A stretch of DNA of 64,000 nucleotides from Lantana camara (Eukaryota; Streptophyta; Magnoliopsida; Lamiales; Verbenaceae), in the NCBI GenBank assembly GCA_037501455.1, contig CM074862.1, positions 77,650,501 through 77,714,500 of the forward strand. Direction: 5' to 3'. The notes beneath the pieces are model-generated. The model saw nothing but the letters and a program-made list of their open reading frames with translations, was not told the origin of the DNA and did not search any database. Position numbers and translations under genes: made by a program. Position 1 is the first letter of the stretch, and each line of letters opens with the position of its first letter. Shown here in pieces: positions 35,875 through 49,204 of the stretch.

Positions 35875-38584
35875 CTAGCGTAAACCCCGTGCTATGCATG
35901 GAAATTAAAAAAAAAATCACATTAAAAAACAATTTGAATTTATGTGTAATATTTTAAGACATAAAAATGGCCAATAAGTAGATACTAAAATTAAATTAGC
36001 TAAATTGTATAGAAGTGTAAGTATATATTTTGATCAAAAAGTAACATAGTAAGTATGTATACAAACTAATTTTTTCGGTTGATACTATTTTTTAAATTAA
36101 ATAAAAAACAGGTAACATGTAAGAAAACACACTATATAATATAAATATGATATTATATATATATATATATAAATTTAAAATATATGTAAATGATAAAATG
36201 AGTATTATATATTATACTTATCTAAATTTCAAGCCTTTTCAACCTATAAAATTAAGAAGTAAATGAATAATATTAAAAGAAATAAAATAACTAATACGAA
36301 TAAAATAAAAAAAAAGAAGTAAGAAATAAAATAAAAAAATAAGTGGAATATTAAAGATTTATATAAATACTTAAAAAATAAACAAAAGAATATAAGAAAC
36401 TTCAGCACCCGTAAAAATATAAAGTAAAATAAATTATAAAAAAATCAGACACAATAAATATTTTTAATATTATAGTATAAAACCAAAAAATATATATAAA
36501 GAGTCACCTAAAAAAAAAAAATTAAATGTGCTAATTTAAAATGACAATAGCAAGCATTGAAACTCTAAATTAAACGATCTCAAAAAAATGTTCTTTAGTA
36601 ATAAAATAAATCCAAACGAATAATAAATATTGTAAAAATTAAAACAAAGATTATTGAAAAAATCTATGAGAATTTGATTTAAAAAAAAAAACTATTAAAA
36701 TCTGACATGTATTTGTAGATAAATTAAAGAATTCTAAAATCTAATTACATTGTGACATTCATAAAACAACTCAAATGTTATATTATGAAGCAAAACTTTT
36801 TTTTGGTGAAAAACAACAAAAGAACACACAATTGCATCAAAGCTTTACAGAAGACATTCTCAAGCATCTCTGGCAACGAGTCCGCTAACAGGTCAATTGT
36901 TTCTCTTTATGGCCTTTCTTTACCAACATGTCCGCACATTGATTCATATCAAACAAAACTTGAGTACATATTAAAAAGTTGATAATCAATAAATTTGATG
37001 ATGATTAATTTATTATTCTAAAATACCCTTTCTTCTTTCCCTTTTCAAAATTCATAAAATTCTTTTTAGTTAAAGTCGCAACTGGAGAAAATAAGTGGCC
37101 AACATAAGAAAATCAAATAAGAAAAAGATATATTGCAAAATAAATAGTCAAACAATATTTATAATATGTTCTCTAATATCATTAAATATTTAACGAAGTT
37201 GTAAATGTACAAACCAAAATATCGAACGTAATCAAGAAGAAGAAACAAAGACAAATGTTCAAAAAAATACCAAGAAGAAGAAGAAGATAAAAAATAAAAA
37301 ATAAAAAATGGATTAAGAATAGATTATTTATAGACTTGTAGATTTACACATTTAAATTTCAAACGTCAAAAACTTTGCTAAATTAAAATAGCAAATCTTG
37401 GGTATGATTTGTAGTAAATCTTGGACATGATTTGTAGAATCTTTAATGTAGATAATTTGTGTAAACTAATCATCGTCAATTTAAGGAATTGGATAATTAC
37501 GACATAGAAAAACTAATGACTTGCATGTTTTAAAATAAAGTTACAATAATAATTTTTTAAGACAATTAAAATTTTTTAAAATTTTAAAAAATTAGTATAT
37601 ATTCGGTCAAATTGACATGTACAATTTATTTAAAATATACCCTTCCTATATATTTTAGTATAGCGTATACCTCGTGCGATGTACGGTATTGATGTATACA
37701 TATAACTTATAATATTATGTATAAATCTTCTAAATTAAAATAATTTAAAATTTTACACACTACATATTTTTTATAAATAATGAATAAATTGTTGTTAAAA
37801 CGTTTCTTTATTATAATTTTATCTATTTATTAATTAGAGACATTGTAAAAGAAAAATAATTTTAAAAAGAGTATATAATTATCGTCCAATTCTAAATAAT
37901 AATAAGTATATGTAGAATTTTTGCTACATCACAATTTATAAATTCATGAGGATAACAAATAAATAAAATTCATGTCAATATCATATTTCAATTAATTAGG
38001 TTAAAATATATGGAAATTAAAAACCAAACAATTTATATAGAAAGAAGTTTAATTAAAATTCAATTACCATGAAATGATTTCATAAATTGTGGACTTGGTT
38101 AAAAAGAAATTTGAGTTATATTAAAATTTCATTTAATGTAAAAATAACTTACCATTAAATAATTTTCATAACTAAAAAACAATTCAAAAAAATCAACGTT
38201 ATTTACTAAAAAAAACACAAAATATCATTCAGTCAAACTTGCAAAAGATAATTATTTTCCTTAGTTATTACTTATTTTCACGATAAAATATTATATGTAA
38301 AAAAAAATCAACCAATCACATTTTTTTTATTTAATTAAAAATAGCAAAAAATCCACAAAATTCCACATCATCAAAATGTACAAAAAGTCAAATAGTCAAA
38401 TATGGTTTTCAAATATATAATAGTATAGATTCACGATAAAATATTATATATAAAAAAAAAAATCAACCAATCACATTTTTTTTATTTAATTAAAAATAGC
38501 AAAAAATCCACAAAATTCCACATCATCAAAATGTACAAAAAGTCAAATAGTCAAACATGGTTTTCAAATATATAATAGTATAGA
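35875..38584 (-). mobile_element. Helitron(s), non-autonomous, probably two head to tail
   Basis: On the minus strand the 5' terminus reads TCTATACTATTATATATTTG at 38584 with A before it, and the 3' terminus ends in a short hairpin (CCATGC..GCACGG) followed by CTAG at 35875 with T after it. A|TC...CTAG|T is the Helitron pattern, with no target duplication. A second hairpin end (CCGTAC..GCACG) lies at about 37664-37688 and runs into a second 5'-like start, CTATACTAAAATATATAGG, at about 37640-37663, so two units seem joined head to tail. The 5' end is itself duplicated (next entry). No Rep/helicase gene is present; the interior is AT-rich. Confidence 0.7.
38277..38583 (-). repeat. Duplicated Helitron 5' terminus (about 153 bp x2)
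   Basis: Segments 38277-38429 and 38430-38583 are nearly identical, each running from TTCACGATAAAATATTATAT to AATATATAATAGTATAGA. On the minus strand each copy starts with the Helitron 5' word TCTATACTATTATAT. Confidence 0.88.
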
Positions 38585-38717
38585 TTTTCACTTTTGCACG
38601 TAACTCATCACTTGAAAAACTCCAGTTCGTGTCATTAAAATTATCCTAAATGCGTTGAAGAACAACAGGAAAAATTGAGAGAGAGAGAGATAAAACTAAT
38701 ACTAGTGCTTAAATCAA

Positions 38718-38763
<46 letters not shown>

Positions 38764-38957
38764 TCACAATCTCACACAATTTCTATCCAATTATAGCAGC
38801 ATATTCTTCTATAATCTCGACGGTATATTTTAAGTGCTTTCTGACCATCCCAACTTCCTAAAGCCATATGATGCAAGAAAAAATGTACACATACATTTAA
38901 TTGCTTCTACTATAAAAACAAACCTCTACAACACACAAGTTAACACTCCAAAGTCCA

Positions 38958-41900
38958 ATGGTCACAAATAATTCACAATTCAAGAAAACCTCTACCGGGG
39001 GTTGGAAATCTGCCATTTTCATCATTTGTATGTCCAATATCTCTCTTTATCTATCTATATCTATATATATATATAGGGCAAATTACATCTACACCCCCTG
39101 AGGTTTGGTCTAATTACGAATCAGTCCCTCTTATTTCGTTTATTACATATCAACCCCGAAAAACACTGTTTCAACTACAAATCAGTCCCTCTTTAGGGGT
39201 TAAAATGTAATTGAAACATTATTTTTAGGGGTTAATATGTAATAAATGAAATAAGAGGGACTGATTTGTAATTAGGTCAAACCTCAGGGGGTGTAGATGT
39301 AATTTCCCCTATATATATATATAGATTATGTGATATATATTTTTTTAATTTGATTTAATTAGTTGTGGAAGTGGCGGAGAGATTTGCGTATTATGGAGTG
39401 GCCGGGAATCTGTTTATGTACATGACGACGGTGTTGGGGCAGCCAACGGCCAGCGCTGCCAAGAATGTGAACACGTGGCAAGGCGTCTCCGCCGTGTTCC
39501 CGGTGGTTGGTGGCTTCCTCGCCGACTCCTATGTGGGGCGGTTCAGGACTATTCTTGCCTCGTCCATCATTTACCTCATTGTATGTTAGATTTCCTTTTT
39601 AATAAATTAAAATTTATGACATCTTTTTCTTTAACGCTTTTAATTTGTTGCTGTTGTTGTTGCACTTCATCGTTTTCTTCCATATTTCGTCATAAAATAA
39701 TAAATACCAAAACTTCTTTTGTCAAATATCAACTGGAGCTCTCGTCATTTCATGATTTCTTTCATTCTATATTGTCAAAAGGTTATCTAAACTATTAGAT
39801 TCTTTTTTCAACCATGATGCATTTTATTCAAAAGTTTCAATTAGTTAGGGAAACGTCACATAAAATATTATACACGTAATAATTTAAACTTCAAAAATCA
39901 TTTAACAAGACGTTAGTTCTCCTATAACCCATAAATTCTATTTAATTAAAATTGCATTTCTAGTGTTATAAGTATGAACAAAAGCAATTTTTGTCTATGA
40001 GTATTCTACTAACATATTTTGTCCTATAACTCATCAATTTTTAATATATTTAGATGGAATTTAAACATTTAGTCATCTGTTAACACATTTATTGAATTTG
40101 ATACATTTAATCCTATTAACAAAATACTCTAGCCCTATTAATCTTTTTAAGGATATATAAGATATAGAACCATGTGTTAGTAGTATATTTATGAGACTAA
40201 AATTGGATTATGTAATTTTGTGTAAAATTTATCAAGCGAAAAAACCATCTAATTTATTTGGTCAAAATTTTCAGGGCCTAATTTTGCTAACCACAGCAGT
40301 CTCCACTGTTCCTCTACAATATCGGCACACAGTGTTCTTCGTAGCTCTCTACGTTCTCTCCATAGGCGAAGGCGGCCACAAGCCATGCGTCCAAACATTC
40401 GCCGCAGACCAGTTTGACGAAAATATCCCCCAAGAAAAGGCGGCCAAGAGCTCCTTCTTCAACTGGTGGTACGTCGGAATTGTGTGCGGCGCCACCGCCG
40501 CGATCCTGGTGGTCATCTACGTCGAGGACTATGTCGGCTGGAGTTTCGGCTTCGGAATGCTGGCTGTGGCTGTTGCTGCCGCGCTCGTGGTGTTTTTGGC
40601 CGGAAGTGGGGGGTATCGCCGCCAGGCTCCGGTGGGGAGTCCCTTCACCAAGGTGGCGCAGGTGGTGGTCGCCGCCGTGAGGAAGCGGCGGTTGTCTGAG
40701 AGGGCGGCGAGTGGCGTCTGCCGTGAAGATGATGAGAATGGTGGTGCAGAGGTTCAAGCTTTGGCTCGTACTCACCAGTTCAGGTATGTGTTGTATTATT
40801 ATTATTATTATGACAATTTGGACATCATTGCCCTAAGTTTAGAACTAATTATAACATAATTTATTTAAATTAAAAAAATTTATTTTATTTTTTATAAGTC
40901 TTGTTTTGTTTGAGTTGCTTAATAGAATTTGTAAAAGTATACTTATATCTCCAATGACTTATATGAAATGTTATATTAAATAGATGATCAAAATTATAAA
41001 ATAATTCCTAAAGTTTATAAATATAAATAAAACGATCCCTTTAAATTATAGATTTAACAACACAATCACTGAAATTAGAGATCAAATTAAAAAGACCGAG
41101 AGTATTTTTTAAATGACATAACAAGATTTTAACGGATATCAGGGATCATAAATAGTTATAAAAAATTAAAGACTAAAATATAATTTTTGAATATAAAAAG
41201 ATTATATTATAATTAAGCATAAATGAAATAATGAGAAAGAGATATATATTGTATATAGTGGAAGTAATTCCAGAAATGTCTTGATTAAATATGAACATTT
41301 AGTAACGATGGTAATTAAAAGTCAACTATAATTAAAAGGAAATTTTCTGCTCGAATGATCCAAATACACCACAAATTCTTAAAAGAAACTTTTGAGTCAT
41401 CTTTTATTCTAATATTTTAGGTTATTTAAATTACATTTAGGAAAAATATCATTCCGATTCCCTAGTGTAAATCCATTTATGAGGTCGGTCCCACATTTAA
41501 TGATGAAAGGTCTAAAACATTTTAATTTTTATCACTTTTAGTTCCCTACTTCCCTGTATTGATTCCATCAACGGCTAAATTGCTAAAGCACGTCATTTGC
41601 GCATGTTTTGTTAATTTAATTATTACCTCTCATATTTATCTAAATTTATAAAAAATACTCTAAATTTCTCTATCTTCTCCAATAAGCTCAACTATCTCCA
41701 GAAAATCAAACCATCACCTTCACCCCACACAGCCGAGTAACCACCACCGCGCCACTACTGTCCAGCAAACGCCACCACCACCTTCATCAACCTAGATACA
41801 AAACAACAACCACCACCACCTATTTATATATATTTAAAATTTTTTTTTTTTTGGAAACGATATATATTTTAAGTCTTAATATACAGATATTCCTGTGATA

Positions 41901-44235
41901 CATACACACATATATATAATTAATTAACTAATTCTTGTTATATAGATTTTATTGCATTAGCAAATTAACTTATAAATTATAGGGATAAATATTTTTTGTC
42001 ATCCGAATTATGTCCGTTTTTGTAATTTACCATCCAAACAATTTTTCATTGCAAACCGCCATCCAACCTTTGTATTTGTGACAAAACGCCATCTAAACCA
42101 TTTTTTTTTGTGGTTTTGGAAAAAAAAATTGACACGTGGCATTTTCCTAAAATATACAGGTCGGACCAAACCACTTTCAGATGATGTTTTATCACAAATG
42201 CAAAGGTTGGATGACGGTTTCCAATGAAAAATTATTTGGATGGTAAATTGCAAAAACGGGCATAGTTCGGATGGCCAAATTTTTTTTCCCCTAAATTATA
42301 ATCATCAAATTACTATATAAATATAAATGTTTACAAAATCCAGTCGTTAAAGGATACCTTTTAGTTTACTGACCGTGGCCAAATTAGGTATACATAGCAT
42401 GTCAAATCTTCGAATTGACTTTATTTCCAAATGATTATTAGGCGCACTAATATATTTCCTACAACAATCGACTATATTGACATTTTTATTATTTTGGTAT
42501 ACTAGTTTTATTTGTCAGATTGTGACGTCTAGGATACAAAGTCAACCCAAGCAAAGGTCCACTCAAAAAGTTCTCAATTCAAACAATTTGGGGTTCAAGA
42601 ATTTTAATTTGCAGTAAATTTTATAGTTTCTCTCTCATGTTCCATTTAGTTAAATTATGGTCCCTAAGAATAAAAATGCAATGTTTTTTAGTCCTCATAT
42701 TTTAGTTTTAAAATTTGTTAGTTAATATTTAAATTTTAACATTATGACCGATTCTTACATTTCACTTTACTAACATATTCGATCCAGTTAATTAATTTTC
42801 TGATTGATGCACCCAAAAAAATTAGTTTTTAAAGGATAAAATAGTTAATTCAAATTGTAATTACAGAATTATATGAAACACTAGGTGAAAATGTACAACA
42901 TAAAGTATAATTAATTATTTTAGCACAACGAATAGACTTCCGTAACATTTGATCGGAAAGTTGATCTAAGGGACCTATGCATTACTAAACAAGCACGAAG
43001 GACCCAAAAATAGAAGGTCTATTTTAAACAAGTCTTGAGAAATCGAGGGATCAAGATCGAAATATCAGAGATGGTTTAATTTTTAAAATCAGACACGATG
43101 AAATATAAATGACTTAAAGAAAATAAATTTATCGATAATATCTTATTGATTTTATTTTTTATATCATACTTTAGCTCAATTATCTTTCAAGTTATTTTGA
43201 TAAATTTAAAATCCACCTAATATGTTTGGTAACTTCCCAACAATTTCAAAAGAACAAAAATCAACTAAAATGCTGCTTTTAATATTATAAAGAATTGTAA
43301 GTTTTTTACATGCTTGTTTATAATTAATCCCAATAGCAATTATCATAACACACTTAGCAAGTTTTTTTCTTTTATACAGGTTTCTAGACAAAGCAATGAT
43401 GATAGACGGGAAAGATGCATCAAAAGAAAAAAGAAATCCTTGGAGGCTTTGCTCCCTGAACCAAGTTGAGGAAGCAAAACTAGTATTCCAACTCATTCCC
43501 ATATGGTTCAGCTGCCTCATGTTTGCAGTTGTGATAGCACAACAAGGCACATACTTCACCAAACAAGGCACAACCATGAATAGGATCATCCCCACACTAA
43601 ACAACTTCCAAATCCCGGCAGCATCATTCCAAGTCTTCACCGGCCTCACAATCCTCACTTCGGTTTTACTATATGAACGGGCCCTCGTCCCCTTTACTAG
43701 ACGAATCACTGGCCACCCGTCGGGCATAACCATCCTCCAGAGAATTGGGATTGGTCTACTTTTATCGGTGCTAACCATGACCGTTGCAGCAATCGTAGAG
43801 TCCAAGAGAGTTAGGGTTGTTTTGGAAAACGGGCTTTTGGACAAACCTAAATCGGGTGTACCAATGCCTGTCTGGTGGCTGGTCCCGCAGTACGTGTTGT
43901 GTGGGGTGTCTGATGTATTCGCAATTGTTGGACTGCAGGAGTTGTTTTATGATCAGATGCCGGTTTCGATGAGGAGTATTGGTGCGGCTGCGTACATTAC
44001 GGTGACGGGTGTGGGGAGTTTTTTGAGCACCGGTTTGATATCTATTGTGCAAGGGGTTGGCTCTAGGGTTGGGCATGAATGGCTTGGTGACAACATTAAT
44101 AGGGCACATCTCGAGTACTTCTATTGGCTTTTGGCTGGCATGAGTGCTCTTAATTTGTGTGGCTACGTTTGTGTTGCTAAAAGGTTTGTTTATAAGAAAA
44201 GTGGAGATGGTGATCAAGAAGATGTTTTTATCTAG
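38958..44235 (+). CDS. NPF (NRT1/PTR family) proton-coupled transporter, NPF5-like
   Basis: Membrane transporter of the major facilitator type; NPF members carry nitrate, peptides, hormones or secondary metabolites with protons. Exons: 38958-39027, 39363-39580, 40275-40783, 43380-44235; all introns are GT..AG and in phase, giving about 550 residues (family usual 550-600). Seen: a short N-terminus with GGWKSAIFII, the proton-coupling ExxER motif (EVAER, residues 26-30) in the first membrane helix, a Gly-Gly-His-Lys-Pro-Cys motif and FFNWWY in exon 3, and a long conserved exon 4 with WWLVPQYVLCGVSDVF and LQELFYDQMP. Hydrophobic segments fit twelve helices. The residue at the first splice junction is Phe where relatives usually have Gly. 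Exon 4 resembles Arabidopsis NPF5 proteins most; the substrate cannot be told. MITEs lie in introns 1 and 3. A pyrimidine-rich TATA context upstream was not resolved. Confidence 0.92.
39076..39309. mobile_element. Fold-back MITE in NPF intron 1
   Basis: Nearly perfect inverted repeat of 234 bp: GGGCAAATTACATCTACACC on the left and its inverse at the right, with CCCTGAGGTTTGGTCTAATTA and the ATCAGTCCCTCTTATTTC block mirrored. Flanked by TA runs on both sides, which hide the target duplication. It fills most of the 335-bp first intron. Confidence 0.88.
41982..42291. mobile_element. MULE-derived MITE in NPF intron 3
   Basis: A 310-bp fold-back element with an exact 9-bp target duplication TAAATTATA (41973-41981 and 42292-42300). 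The ends begin GGG and finish CCCC, and its arms contain ATCCGAATTATG, AATTTACCATCC and AACCGCCATCCAA, matching the order of words in the TIRs of the large MULE at 45427-56203. It encodes no protein. It probably moves with transposase from that MULE family. Confidence 0.85.
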
Positions 44236-45373
44236 CGATGGGCAAGAATCACATTGTGTAGCAAATGTAATTTCGTGGAAAGTGATATCCATAGCATGAA
44301 CAACTAATTGGGCCGCTGGACTTACTTTATAATAATTGATATGTTAATCACTAGTTAATATTTACGAAAATGTTAAGTAAAATTGGTAAATTCTAACGCC
44401 AACAATATATATACAAGTAATAATGCATACTTGATGACGTTTACAAATAAAAAAAATATTATTATTAAAATATATTAAAATTAGTTTTCATGTTAATATA
44501 TTTTTTATAATTAATTTTAATACAATGATTAATTATAATAAATAAAAAATAATATAAAAGAGTATCATATTAATAAAAATAACAATTAAAATAAAACTAA
44601 AAAAATAACAGGGGAAGAAGCTAAATTATATAGAAAAAAAGAAGAAGAAGAAAGGAACAGAATTAAAGTGAAAGAAAAGAGAAGTTAAGCGATAAATAAG
44701 GAATTTATACGTTGTTGCAGTGATAAGAAAAAAAAAAAAAAAAAAAAATCCAACACACTAAATGAATCTCGCGCTTAATATAATAACTAGGTATCGGAGC
44801 AAGCTATCCCTGCGTGCCAAAAAATAAAAAATAAATAAAATTAAGAAAACATAGGAAGTGATATCCATAGCATGAACAACTAATGTTTTCTAAAAATACA
44901 AAACTATGATGGGTTATCTTTTCATAAAAAGAAAAACCAACCAATATTTTTACCTTGATGATAAAGATTCTCTTTTGGGCTCATTCCCTGTAAATTTTCC
45001 TCCAAAAACAAACAAATCAAGAAAAAATAGGAAGTGATATCACAAATGAGCCACTGGTGTTTTTTGAAAATTCGAAACTATGGATTGGTGAGTTATCTTT
45101 GAATAAAAAGAAAAATATATCAATATTTTTACCTTTGATGATAAAGATTCTCTCTTTTGAGTTCATTCTCCTTTAAATTTTCCAGCGAAATAAAACAAAT
45201 CAAATATGCATGATGCAGTGTGGTAACATAAAACAAAGAAATATCTTTGAATTTTAAAGGATTTCCAGCTTTGATTTGAGTTAATTTTGCGTAATCTGTT
45301 GTGCAAAACTCAAAGCACTAATGTTTTGAACATACAACAAGATAACAGAAGTAAGTAAAATGACAAGGTTTCA
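44236..45373. other. DNA downstream of the NPF gene
   Basis: No gene. The words GATATCCATAGCATGAACAA occur at about 44284 and 44862. A degenerate direct repeat of about 160 bp follows (44884-45045 and 45057-45205), each with TTTTTACCT..GATGATAAAGATTCTC. An A run lies at about 44730-44748. Confidence 0.6.
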
Positions 45374-45426
45374 TGTAACGACCCAGTTTCTAATTATGCA
45401 ATATGTAACATTTGTGAATTATATTT

Positions 45427-45633
45427 GGGAAAAAAAATTTCGGCAATCCGAACTATGGACAATTTGACAATTTACCATCCCAACTTTTTTTCATGTCAAA
45501 CCGCCATCCAAACTATTCGAATTTGACAAACAACCATCCACGGCCCAAATTAAGTGGTATCAGGTGACTGAAAACCATACACGTGACTTTCACATGCATT
45601 GAGTGAGGGTAAAATTATCTTTTCAGTTTTATC
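45427..45633 (+). repeat. MULE left terminal inverted repeat
   Basis: Starts GGGAAAAAAAATTTCGGC and runs to TTCAGTTTTATC. It matches the right repeat at roughly nine bases in ten, with shared stretches such as GGTATCAGGTGACTGAAAAC. Confidence 0.92.
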
Positions 45634-45744
45634 ACCGGATTTACCCCCAAATCTCCCAATTTGTCTTGGTAAAATTCAGTCCACTTTCCCTTAAGCAAAT
45701 ATCAATGGAGGGAAGTCAGTCTTAGCAACCCAAAAAATCACACG

Positions 45745-48700
45745 ATGGAGTGGAGAGTAAGGGATAAATCGAAGGCGAAGATCCCAAGTGGCCGGTTAAC
45801 TCCTGATTATGGTGAGATTCGCCATTTTTTTTTCCAGATTTGAATGTATGATTAGGGTTTAGGTGTTTTTTCTAATTTAATATGTGTTTTGTGGGTCTTC
45901 GAAGAAGAATGGTCCCCAATGTTTTGATTTTTGTACTGTCATGTTCTTTTTCTTCCATTAAAGTCCAAAACTTTAATGTTTAAACAACTAAAATTGGTCC
46001 CCTCCTGTCATCTCTTTTTGGGTTTAACAGCCCCACAATGTTCCCCTTTTGCAGGCAGTAATCCTGAAGATTTTACTATTCAAATGCACTATTCTGGGCG
46101 TTTCTTGCATAACTTGGGCAAAACCATTTATTTTGGTGGTAAGGTTGGTTTTATCGACTACTGTAACTCTGATAGGATTTCAATGGTTGAAATTAAGAGC
46201 ATGGCTAAGGAACTAGGTCTATCTGATCTCGAGAGATTGACATTTCGTTATAGTATGGTTGGAGTCAATGACGCAGAATGTCTAGGCATATTAGAAACTG
46301 ATGTTGATGCAATGCAGTTGATTAATTTTGTTGATGCTAACAAAATGGTTGGTGTATATGTTGATCATCCTAACGATGAAGCAGATGAAACTGAGGATTC
46401 TATTAGTTTGAATCAGGGTATGAGGTTTGTCTATGGGAATGAAGAAGATGCTATGATGAGGTCAGTGAGAGTGAAGCTGACAATAATGCAGAGCCAAATT
46501 GTATTGATGCTGGTGTTGGTGAGCAACTTTCTGAATTTGCATTTGAGATAATTGATAATAATGGGAGTGATAGTGAAGAGGATGCATCGGTGGGTAGTGA
46601 TTCAGGAGACTCTGATGTACTGATTGACAGTGACTTTGATGTAAATGATGATGATGTTCTCTTTGAAGAATTCATTGATCCAGATGTTGAATGGAGAGCT
46701 GATATTAGGGCCAATGCTACTACTGCCAATGAAGAGTCAAGTTCACAAAGAGTTGCCAGGGAACTTGTCAAATTTCATAGAGGATTTCATGTTGTGAACA
46801 AACGCAAGGAATATGCAAACCCTAAACTTGAGCTAGGCAAGCAATATCCAGATGGTACTTCATTCAGGAAAGCTGTAAGGCAGCATGGTATTAAATTGGG
46901 AAGGGACCTCAGATGGCTACTAAACGACAAGAAGAAAATCCAAGCAAAATGCAAGCATAAAACATGTCCTTGGGTCATTTATGCCTCAAAAGTTCAGGGA
47001 GAGGATACTTTTCAGGTGAAGACCTTTATTGATAAACATAAGTGTCCAAGAAAGCAGAAGGTGAAGGTAGCAAATGCAAAATGGATAGCTGATAGATATA
47101 AGGGCAAAATGTGGAGTGATCCAAGATGGCCCATTGATTCAATGATGTTTGTCCTGCAGAATAACATTAAGCTGCACTTTGAGCCACATCAGTGTTATAG
47201 AGCCAAAAGAATTGTTAATGGTATGGGCAATGGGACTGAAAAGGAGGAATTTGCCATGTTGTGGTCTTATGCAGCAGAGATAAAAAAAGCTGATCCGGAC
47301 AATACAGTCAAGATCAAAAGCAAACTCATAGGTGAATTGCCAAAGTTTAAGAGGATGTACATATGTTGGAGTGCTCTAAGGAAGGGTTTTCTTGAAGGTT
47401 GCAGACCTGTTATATTCCTTGATGGTTGCCACTTGAAGTCACAGTCTGGTGGAATACTTTTAACTGCTGTGGGAATGGATGACAACAACGACATATACCC
47501 TTTTGCTTATGCTGTTGTTGAGAAGGAGAAATACAAGTCATGGTGTTGGTTTTTAAGTCTGATAATTCAAGACTTGAACATACAAAATGGAGGCAGGTGG
47601 ACTATAGTGTCAGATAAGCAGAAAGGTTTGATAGAAGCCATAGATGTGTTACTTCCAGATTGTGAACACAGATTTTGTGTTATGCACCTTTACAAAAACT
47701 TCAAACTACAACACAAAGGTCTGGCATTGAAAGATTTGCTGTGGAAAGCAGCTAGAGCAACAAGGGTTGTGGATTTTGAGAAGCATATGGCTGAAATGAG
47801 GGACACCAATATTGCAGCATATGAATGGTTGGCAGCCAAACCCCCTCATAATTGGTCCAAGTCTTACTTCAGAACACACTGCAAGTCAGACATCTTGTTA
47901 AACAATATGTCTGAATGTTTCAACGCTTTGATTTTGAAGGTAAGAAGCAGGCCCATTGTTAGAATGTTAGAGATAATCAGACACACCCTCATGAAAAGGA
48001 TGCATGTCAGAAGGGACAAGATGAAGAGCTACACAGGTGGGGAATTGTGTCCCAAGATAAACAAGATTTTGGATGAGCTAAAGAAGAAATCAATGGACTA
48101 TTTGCCTCACTGGAATGGGCTGGATCAATTTGAAATAGAAAGTTGTTATGGTTCAAGGTTTAAAGTGAACTTAGGCTCACAGACCTGTAGTTGCAGGGGA
48201 TGGGACCTCACAGGAATACCTTGTCCATATGCTATTTGTGGGATGTGGTCCTTAGGTTTAAATCCGGAAGACTATGTTGATGCTTGCTATAACAGGACCA
48301 CTTTTATGAAGGCATACAATTTTTTGATGAACACATTAGATGACAGTGAGATGTGGCCTAAAACACCTCATGCTCCCTTGCAACCACCGGTTCCTACAAG
48401 ACTTCCTGGGAGGCCAAGGAAACACAACAGGAAGAAGGATGAGGATGAAGTCAAGAAGATACAAAAGTCCAAAAAGAAGTCAACTATCCCTACAAGATTG
48501 AGCAAGAAGGGTGTTACTATGACTTGTGGGATCTGTGGTAAAGAGAATCACAACTCCAGGGGTTGTCCAACAAAGCCTCTACAAGAACAAGAAAAAGGTG
48601 GTCTTGATATTCCTTCTGCAAGTGAGCCTAAGAAGAAGGTATCATGGATTTAATCATATGTTAATTACTTTTATGAGTTCTTATGTTATTAATGCATTGT

Positions 48701-49204
48701 TATTGTATGCAGGGGCCCAAGCAACCAAAATCCAAAGTTTGTGCTGATAAAAGAGTGAACAAGAAGGCTAGTGGATCTCATGTTACAAGTAATTCCAAAA
48801 AGAGTGTTCAATCTACTGTCACCAGCCCTCGAAGGATTACCAGGAGTTCAGTTGTCACCAGCCCCCCAAGGGTTACTAGGAGTATGGCTGTCAATCAATC
48901 AGTTGAAACTGCTCCTGTCAAGATAGCCAAGAAGACACTTGGTGTAAAAAGAATGTTTCCTGTGCACAGACAAGTGGTCCAAAGAACTCATAAGAAAAGA
49001 AACACTCAAGTTGAAGCATCTACACCTACTGAGAAACATGTTGCTCTTGGTACTGAGCAATCATCAGTCCTCACAACCCCTCCATGGAAGCAAACGGGTA
49101 GCTCGATTACACAAGGGGTCAGGTTTTCCACCAAGAAGACCGGTCGACAGACTCAAAACAAAGTCTTCATAAAGGAAGGTGAAGAAGCAGTAGGGTTTCC
49201 ATAG
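45745..49204 (+). CDS. MuDR-family transposase (mudrA-like), frameshifted
   Basis: Cuts and joins MULE ends in the nucleus. Exon model: 45745-45811, 46055-48638, 48713-49204, with good splice sites. The N-terminal part (46055 to about 46455) is PB1-like. A 1-nt shift at about 46451-46462 separates it from the rest, which is open from 46443 (first ATG 46590) to the intron. Then come an acidic linker, a MuDR/FAR1-type DNA-binding region (about 46850-47100), the DDE core (first Asp at 47421 in FLDGCHLK, second at 47613 in VSDKQKG), a SWIM domain (about 48175-48245) in which the usual final His is Tyr (GIPCPYA), and a CCHC knuckle (CGICGKENHNSRGC). The last exon is basic, rich in Lys, Thr and Arg. 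The frameshift, if real, leaves a protein lacking the PB1 part. Confidence 0.88.

Noticed and set aside
43206..44292. Long minus-strand frames opposite NPF exon 4
   Set aside because: Shadows of the plus-strand exon. The plus frame has the membrane helices and family motifs.
46455..46500. A tiny intron (GT..AG) to explain the transposase frame change
   Set aside because: The only possible donor and acceptor would give an intron of about 34 bases, too short for plants. A 1-nt indel is simpler.
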